Assembly: GCA_030654645.1 (NCBI GenBank)
Contig: JAURXC010000357.1
Span: forward strand, 1 to 18,069
Origin: Deltaproteobacteria bacterium
GTDB lineage: Bacteria; Desulfobacterota; Desulfuromonadia; Geobacterales; Pseudopelobacteraceae
Length of the DNA: 18,069 bases
Direction of reading: 5' to 3'
A program made the translations under genes and the position numbers. Below are positions 13,691 to 18,069 of this stretch, piece by piece. The notes below the pieces were generated by a model. The model was not told where the DNA came from, did no database searches, and worked only from the letters and a program-made list of their open reading frames with translations. Numbering within the stretch: the first letter of the stretch is position 1; each line of letters begins with the position of its first letter.

Positions 13691-14304
13691 CGATGTTCCC
13701 CTGCTTCTTTTTTCCAGATATTCAAAACAATTCGCCTGGTTTCTTCCGGTGTGCCGCTGTTGTCGATCAGAACCCTGCCGTAAGCGGCTTTTTCCGCCAG
13801 AGGCATCTGGCTGTCAATTATCCGCAGCGCCTCGTCCCGGCCGATTCCGTCCCTTGCCATCAACCGTTCCAGTTGGACCTCCGGACGCACGGTTACTACC
13901 CATATTTCGTCAACACGATCAACCGCGCCAGCTTCGATCAAAAGAGGGGCCATATACACAAGCAAGTCATGTCCGGCTGCGACCTCTTTGGCGATGCGCT
14001 CCTCGCCCAAACGCCTGATTTCCGGATGCAGTATGCCTTCCAGACGGCGCCGTTTCTCCGGATCGCCAAAAACCAGGCTTCCCAGGCGCTTGCGGTCCAG
14101 GGTTCCATCGGCTGCGAGCACATCATCACCGAAGACTTCTGCTATGCGTGCAAGCGAACGGCTCCCCGGCGACACGGCCTCGCGCGCCAGTTGATCGGCG
14201 TCAATCACGGGAACGCCAAACTCTTCCAGAATGCCGGCGACACTGCTCTTGCCACTGGCAATACCACCGGTGAGCCCGATTATCCTGACACCGGGATAAA
14301 TCAC
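13687..14304 (-). CDS. coaE: Dephospho-CoA kinase
   Basis: CoaE phosphorylates dephospho-CoA, the last step of coenzyme A synthesis. The 205-residue protein has the Walker A loop G-G-I-A-S-G-K-S (13-20), the D-A-D motif (35-37) that binds the substrate, and the L-I-D-N-S-G-T segment near the C-terminus. The start is a GTG that overlaps the stop codon of the preceding gene (GTGA, 14301-14304); its own stop codon overlaps the rlmL start in the same way. Both 4-base overlaps imply translational coupling. Its length is normal for the family. Confidence 0.95.
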   Translation of the reverse strand: MIYPGVRIIGLTGGIASGKSSVAGILEEFGVPVIDADQLAREAVSPGSRSLARIAEVFGDDVLAADGTLDRKRLGSLVFGDPEKRRRLEGILHPEIRRLGEERIAKEVAAGHDLLVYMAPLLIEAGAVDRVDEIWVVTVRPEVQLERLMARDGIGRDEALRIIDSQMPLAEKAAYGRVLIDNSGTPEETRRIVLNIWKKEAGEHR

Positions 14305-15143
14305 CTGAGCGCCTTCAACTCGTTGTAGGCCCGCCTGAAATTGACATCAAAGAAGACTTTGTAACCGGGCATGTTCTCGTACTGCGGTAGGTTGAACTGG
14401 CGCTTGGCAGGCTCAATCTCCAACCCCTTGCCGATCAGTCGCAGCACTTCCGTGGTGAACTCCCGGAAGAACGTTTGGAATCGCTGAATTCCATCGGCAT
14501 TAGTTACTGCTCCCAATCCGGGAATGACAACGCCGGCATCAATGCCGGACATGATCTCCAGGCTGCCGATCCAGTCGCGAAATGAACCATCTCCCATATA
14601 TCCGGCCACGTCATTGAAAAACAGATCCGAGGTAAACAGTATCCCCTCCTCCGGCAGATACACGAACAGATCCCCCTCGCTATGCCCCCGTTCGGTGGCA
14701 CTTATCACGATCAGGGTGTTACCCCTCTTCATGGTCAGACCGCGGTCAAAGAATGTAACCTGGTTCTTGATCTGGCGAAATTCACTCCTGAGCGCCTGCC
14801 AGGTCGGCCCGGATGCGATAATCTCGGCATTGGCGGGCAGGTCGAAATCGATATGATTGAAACCGCGATGGTGGTGGGTCAAAATGATATAGCGGACCGG
14901 AATCGGTGTCAGCGTACTTACAAAATCCAGAATTTCCCTGGTTGTCTCCGGAACAAAGTGCGAACCGGCCAGAATCACCTGATAATTGGTAATGATGATG
15001 AGACTGTTGCTGGCAGCCTTGCCTCCCGGTTCAGCAATCGCGGCATAGACGTTATTCCTGACTTTCTGGAACTTGAAATTGGCCGCCGAAGCTGTTATCG
15101 GCAGCAGCGTCAGCAACACCATCATCAGCAGCATTTGCTTCAT
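14301..15143 (-). CDS. Exported metallo-beta-lactamase-fold protein with degenerate metal site
   Basis: The 280-residue protein has a signal peptide (about 1-20, ending A-S-A) and a metallo-beta-lactamase fold. Instead of the usual H-x-H-x-D-H, motif 2 reads H-H-H-R-G-F-N-H (90-97), and the late motif P-G-H-G has become P-G-L-G (208-211). The middle ligands are kept: G-H-S-E-G-D (His154) and F-T-S-D (Asp173). It may bind one metal or be non-catalytic. The ATG at 15143 is preferred over one 21 bases upstream because GGAGG lies 6 bases before it and its product begins with a clean signal peptide. It is first in the operon with coaE and rlmL, with a GTGA overlap to coaE. Substrate unknown. Confidence 0.82.
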   Translation of the reverse strand: MKQMLLMMVLLTLLPITASAANFKFQKVRNNVYAAIAEPGGKAASNSLIIITNYQVILAGSHFVPETTREILDFVSTLTPIPVRYIILTHHHRGFNHIDFDLPANAEIIASGPTWQALRSEFRQIKNQVTFFDRGLTMKRGNTLIVISATERGHSEGDLFVYLPEEGILFTSDLFFNDVAGYMGDGSFRDWIGSLEIMSGIDAGVVIPGLGAVTNADGIQRFQTFFREFTTEVLRLIGKGLEIEPAKRQFNLPQYENMPGYKVFFDVNFRRAYNELKALR

Positions 15144-15149
15144 CACGAT

Positions 15150-15154
15150 CCTCC
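15150..15154 (-). promoter_or_regulatory. Ribosome binding site deciding the metallo-beta-lactamase-fold start
   Basis: GGAGG on the minus strand, 6 bases before the ATG at 15143. The upstream in-frame ATG at 15164 has only AGG immediately before it, so this site sets the start and removes 7 residues. Confidence 0.75.
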
Positions 15155-15233
15155 AATTCGCCATCCTAGCAGAGCAGAGGTGAAATTGACAGATTTTTGG
15201 CTTGAGTTGGAGCGGTAAATAGTGTACTTATTT

Positions 15234-15259
15234 CGGTCTGCGGTTGCATCTGCAGACCG
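15234..15259 (+). other. Inverted repeat just upstream of the tRNA gene
   Basis: CGGTCTGC and GCAGACCG form a perfect 8-base stem with a 10-base loop, ending 6 bases before the tRNA 5' end. It could be a leader hairpin of the tRNA precursor, or on the minus strand lie upstream of the metallo-beta-lactamase-fold gene. There is no T tract on the plus side. Confidence 0.45.
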
Positions 15260-15265
15260 TCATGC

Positions 15266-15342
15266 GGGCGGTTAGCTCAGCTGGATAGAGTACAGGCCTC
15301 CGAAGCCTGGGGTCGTGGGTTCGAATCCCATGCCGCCCGCCA
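15266..15342 (+). tRNA. tRNA-Arg (anticodon CCG)
   Basis: A full cloverleaf is visible: acceptor GGGCGGT/GCCGCCC (one T-G pair), D stem GCTC/GAGT, anticodon stem CAGGC/GCCTG with loop CTCCGAA, variable GGGTC, T stem GTGGG/CCCAT with loop TTCGAAT, discriminator G and an encoded CCA. The anticodon CCG (15300-15302) reads the arginine codon CGG. Confidence 0.97.
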
Positions 15343-15355
15343 ATTTTGACATCCA

Positions 15356-15386
15356 AGCGCCAGAGGTTAATTCTCCGGCGCTTTTT
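15356..15386 (+). terminator. Terminator of the tRNA-Arg transcript
   Basis: AGCGCC-A-GAG pairs with CTC-C-GGCGCT (9 pairs, one mismatch, 7-base loop) and is followed directly by TTTT, 13 bases after the tRNA. Confidence 0.85.
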
Positions 15387-15452
15387 CATTTACGGCACAA
15401 GCTTGACGAAACAATTGTAGGAAGACGATTATCGTGCTAGTTTGATTATTTG

Positions 15453-15458
15453 TATAAT
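15453..15458 (+). promoter_or_regulatory. Candidate -10 box for the second diguanylate cyclase
   Basis: A perfect TATAAT lies 33 bases before the ATG at 15491. The -35 region is poor (TTATCG at 18-base spacing is the best), so the promoter may be weak or activator-dependent. Confidence 0.4.
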
Positions 15459-15490
15459 AGCGGCCTTAATTCACAACTTGTGGAAATCGT

Positions 15491-16366
15491 ATGTTCCTGC
15501 AGATCCACCGCAAAATAATTGAGATATTTTCACCCAAAAGTCCGGCGGCCATACTGCTGTTCAGCCTGTTATTACTGATTTTGCTGGGCTGGATTGACCT
15601 GATCACCGGCGACTACTCCCTGATAATATTCTACCTGATCCCGGTTTCCCTGGTGGCCTGGTTCGTCGGCAATCGCAGCGGACTGCTGTTCTGTTTTTTG
15701 TCGGTAGCGGTACGGTTGATCATAGACGAAAACGATTCAGGCTTCAGCTTCAAGCATTCCATGCTGCATTATTGGAACGACCTGATCGAGTTCATTTTTT
15801 TGCTGATCATGAGCACGCTGTTTTCCGTGCTCAGAAAAAATCTCAACACCGAAAAGGAACTGTCAAGCCGCGATCCGCTTACCGGCGCCTTGAATCGCCG
15901 TTCCTTCTTTGACCTGGCCGAGTATGAAATCAACCGGTCTCATCGCTACGGGCTCCCCTTCACGGTGGCATATGTTGATCTTGACAACTTCAAGTGGGTC
16001 AATGACCAGTTGGGCCACAGAGTTGGTGACCAGCTTCTGGTAAACGTCGTCTCCACTTTTCGCTCCAATATCAGGAGCACCGATATCCTGGCCAGGTTCG
16101 GCGGTGATGAATTTGTAATACTGTTGCCGGAAACCGGCGGAGAAGCGGCTGTCATGTTTCTGAACAAGATACACAGCCATCTCGACCAGCAAATGGAGCA
16201 GAATAACTGGCCGGTGAGTTTCAGCATCGGAGCGGCAACCTATCTCAAGGCGCCGGAAACCGCTGACGAAGCTATCCATAAGGCTGACGAACTGATGTAT
16301 CAGGTCAAGCACAGCGGCAAGAGCAGGTTACTGCACGAGGAGATTTTGGAGGATAATCATGGCTAA
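15491..16366 (+). CDS. Membrane-bound diguanylate cyclase with multi-helix N-terminal domain
   Basis: The 291-residue protein has three to four membrane helices in its first 115 residues (about 19-36, 43-59, 64-78 and 98-114) with little periplasmic loop, then a GGDEF domain. D-P-L-T-G-A-L-N-R-R (128-137), the active signature G-G-D-E-F (204-208) and the inhibitory site R-S-T-D (195-198), five residues earlier, are intact, so it should make cyclic di-GMP and be product-inhibited. The sensor region is of the integral-membrane (MASE-like) kind, but I cannot name the family. The ribosome binding site is weak (GTGGAAA). Its last 8 bases overlap the start of the DoxX gene. Confidence 0.92.
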   Translation: MFLQIHRKIIEIFSPKSPAAILLFSLLLLILLGWIDLITGDYSLIIFYLIPVSLVAWFVGNRSGLLFCFLSVAVRLIIDENDSGFSFKHSMLHYWNDLIEFIFLLIMSTLFSVLRKNLNTEKELSSRDPLTGALNRRSFFDLAEYEINRSHRYGLPFTVAYVDLDNFKWVNDQLGHRVGDQLLVNVVSTFRSNIRSTDILARFGGDEFVILLPETGGEAAVMFLNKIHSHLDQQMEQNNWPVSFSIGAATYLKAPETADEAIHKADELMYQVKHSGKSRLLHEEILEDNHG

Positions 16367-16805
16367 GGGGAATTTCGAAGTAACCGACCTGATTGCGCCG
16401 CTGATGCTGCGTATACCGCTGGGACTGATTTTCATGGCACATGGCTCACAAAAACTGCTGGGACTTTTTGGCGGACAGGGTCTGACCGGAACCTTTAAAA
16501 CTTTTGAAGAGAAGATGGGCATCCCGCCGATCTTCACGCTGTTGGCAATCATCGCCGAATTCGGCGGCGGTTTCGGAGTGCTGACCGGTTTCCTGACCCG
16601 CCTTTCAGCCGCAAGCCTCTCGGCGGTCATGCTGGTGGCAATCTACAAGATACACTGGATAAACGGCTTTTTCCTCAACGCGGGCTGTGTACCGGGCCGC
16701 GGACACGGAATTGAATACAACATCGCCCTTTTGGGAATGGCGCTCTACCTGCTGCTCTCCGGCGGCGGCAAATGGTGCCTGGACCGCTTGGTATTCAGGT
16801 CGTAA
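16359..16805 (+). CDS. DoxX-family integral membrane protein
   Basis: The 148-residue protein has four predicted helices (about 12-27, 57-79, 83-100 and 120-135) and the family's A-H-G-S-Q-K-L-L-G-L-F-G-G segment after the first helix. DoxX proteins are linked in some organisms to quinol oxidation and in others to thiol or oxidative stress responses; the role here is not shown. GGAGG at 16348-16352 lies inside the preceding diguanylate cyclase gene, and the ATG overlaps that gene's last 8 bases, so the two are co-transcribed and probably translationally coupled. Confidence 0.9.
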   Translation: MAKGNFEVTDLIAPLMLRIPLGLIFMAHGSQKLLGLFGGQGLTGTFKTFEEKMGIPPIFTLLAIIAEFGGGFGVLTGFLTRLSAASLSAVMLVAIYKIHWINGFFLNAGCVPGRGHGIEYNIALLGMALYLLLSGGGKWCLDRLVFRS

Positions 16806-16814
16806 TATGACACC

Positions 16815-16843
16815 AAGGCGGGGCCTGCCCGCCTTTCGATTTA
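16815..16843 (+). terminator. Hairpin after the DoxX gene, possible terminator
   Basis: AAGGCGGG-GCCTG-CCCGCCTT is a perfect 8-base stem with a 5-base loop, 9 bases after the stop codon. The following stretch (TCGATTTAAT) is only mildly T-rich, so termination may be partial and prfC may be reached by read-through. Confidence 0.55.
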
Positions 16844-16861
16844 ATACAAGGAGTAACACCA

Positions 16862-18069
16862 GTGGAATTGTTTAACACCGAAGAAGTCGAAAAACGCCGC
16901 ACCTTTGCCATCATCAGCCACCCGGACGCCGGCAAGACCACCATAACCGAGAAACTTCTGCTGTTTGGCGGCGCGATCCAGCAGGCCGGAGAGGTCCGCG
17001 CCAGAAAGAGCGCTCGCCACGCCACCTCCGACTGGATGGAACTTGAAAAACAGCGCGGCATTTCGGTGACCTCATCGGTGATGAAATTCACCTATGACGA
17101 TTGCGAGATAAACCTGCTGGACACCCCCGGCCACAACGACTTCTCCGAAGACACTTATCGGGTACTGACCGCGGTGGACTCGGTACTGATGGTGATCGAC
17201 TCGGTCAAGGGGGTCGAAAGCCAGACCAGGAAGCTGCTGGAAGTATGCCGCCTGCGACATACTCCGATCATGACCTTCATGAACAAACTGGACCGCGAGG
17301 GGCAGGAGCCGTTCGACCTGCTGGACGACATCGAAAAGAACCTGAACATGCAGACCGCGCCGATCACCTGGCCGATCGGCATGGGCAAGCGTTTCCGGGG
17401 GACTTACCACCTCTACACCAGGGAACTTACCTTTTTCGATCCTGAATCGGCCGACGGCGTCGGCGAGATCCTGACCGTTACCGGCCTGGAAGATCCGCGG
17501 CTGGACGAACTGCTGGGGAGCCAGGTCGAGGAACTACGCAACGACATCGAACTCCTGGAGGGCGCCGGCCACCCCTTTGACCGGGAAGCCTACCTGGCCG
17601 GCCGCCAGACACCGGTCTTCTTCGGCAGCGCCATCAACACCTTCGGCGTGCAGCAGCTGCTGGATGCATTTGTCGAATACGCTCCGCACCCGCTCCCACG
17701 AGAAACCACCAGCCGTGCCGTATCGCCCTATGAAGAACCGTTCAGCGGCTTTGCCTTCAAGATCCAGGCAAACATGGACCCGGCCCACCGGGACCGCATT
17801 GCATTCTTCCGCATCTGCTCCGGCAAGTTCACCCGTGGCATGAAGGTCCGCCACGTGCGCCTGGGACGCGAAGTCCAGATCGCCAACGCCACCATCTTCA
17901 TGGCCCAGGACCGCACCAACGTCGAGGAAGCCTGGCCTGGCGACATCATCGGCATCCACAATCACGGCACGATCAAGATCGGCGACACCTTCACGATGGG
18001 TGAAGAGCTTAAATTCACCGGCATTCCCAGCTTTGCTCCGGAGCATTTCCGCAAGGTGCGCCTTTTGAA
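16862..18069 (+). CDS. prfC: Peptide chain release factor 3, N-terminal part (3' truncated)
   Basis: RF3 is a translational GTPase that removes RF1 and RF2 from the ribosome after termination. 402 codons are visible of a usual length near 525-530; the frame is open at the window's end. The GTP-binding motifs are G1 S-H-P-D-A-G-K-T-T (19-27), G3 D-T-P-G-H (87-91) and G4 N-K-L-D (141-144). S-H-P-D-A-G-K-T and the R-A-R-K-S-A-R-H-A-T-S-D-W segment separate RF3 from EF-G and LepA. The start is a GTG at 16862 preceded at 8 bases by AGGAG (16849-16853); no in-frame ATG is suitable. It lies 56 bases after the DoxX gene with a hairpin between them. Confidence 0.95.
   Translation, partial: MELFNTEEVEKRRTFAIISHPDAGKTTITEKLLLFGGAIQQAGEVRARKSARHATSDWMELEKQRGISVTSSVMKFTYDDCEINLLDTPGHNDFSEDTYRVLTAVDSVLMVIDSVKGVESQTRKLLEVCRLRHTPIMTFMNKLDREGQEPFDLLDDIEKNLNMQTAPITWPIGMGKRFRGTYHLYTRELTFFDPESADGVGEILTVTGLEDPRLDELLGSQVEELRNDIELLEGAGHPFDREAYLAGRQTPVFFGSAINTFGVQQLLDAFVEYAPHPLPRETTSRAVSPYEEPFSGFAFKIQANMDPAHRDRIAFFRICSGKFTRGMKVRHVRLGREVQIANATIFMAQDRTNVEEAWPGDIIGIHNHGTIKIGDTFTMGEELKFTGIPSFAPEHFRKVRLL

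Noticed and set aside
13107..14018. Plus-strand open frame of 303 codons over rlmL and coaE
   Set aside because: It spans two well-supported minus-strand genes and their overlap, and its Arg/Ser/Pro-rich translation looks like a shadow frame.
15266..15490. tRNA-Arg 3' end considered as an attachment site for an integrated element
   Set aside because: No integrase gene and no duplicated tRNA 3' segment is visible downstream within the window.

Overview
The window looks like chromosomal DNA of an anaerobic, cytochrome-rich deltaproteobacterium (Desulfuromonadales/Geobacterales type, such as Geobacter or a close relative). The main reasons are the density of multiheme c-type cytochromes built from triheme c7-like repeats, a periplasmic heme-binding HAMP protein, membrane-bound diguanylate cyclases, and an hrcA-grpE-dnaK-dnaJ locus preceded by a CIRCE element. 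Base composition looks fairly even (low-to-mid 50s % GC by eye). I see no insertion sequence, integrase, phage gene or CRISPR array. This assignment is inference from gene content only.

Region 1 (1-4000) is an electron-transfer block. It starts inside a membrane-anchored multiheme c cytochrome that carries an EF-hand-like loop. Next are a four-helix b-type cytochrome of the Ni/Fe-hydrogenase type and a 12-heme cytochrome made of four c7-like repeats, ending at a strong hairpin terminator. The b and c proteins together look like a quinol:cytochrome c module with a periplasmic heme carrier (inference). After the terminator come a two-heme-motif periplasmic sensor that ends after its HAMP segment with no output domain, and an unrecognised four-helix membrane protein.

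Region 2 (4144-9100) is the heat-shock operon hrcA-grpE-dnaK-dnaJ, with a CIRCE operator just before hrcA, a GTG-started dnaJ, a REP-like palindrome between dnaK and dnaJ, and a terminator after dnaJ.

Region 3 (9101-9890) holds a small three-helix membrane protein and a small anchored diheme cytochrome, closed by a hairpin shared with the convergent rbgA gene (minus strand, ribosome-assembly GTPase).

Region 4 (10841-15143) has a 325-base AT-rich intergenic stretch, a two-helix sensory diguanylate cyclase (plus strand), and a minus-strand operon of three genes joined by 4-base overlaps: an exported metallo-beta-lactamase-fold protein with a damaged metal site, coaE, and an RlmL-type 23S rRNA methyltransferase.

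Region 5 (15266-18069) has tRNA-Arg(CCG) with its own terminator, a second diguanylate cyclase overlapping a DoxX-family gene by 8 bases, and the first 402 codons of prfC, which runs off the end.

Most of the window is ordinary. The most unusual pieces are the EF-hand in the multiheme cytochrome, the output-less heme/HAMP protein beside an unknown membrane protein, and the exported metallo-beta-lactamase-fold protein with degenerate ligands that is translationally coupled to coaE.
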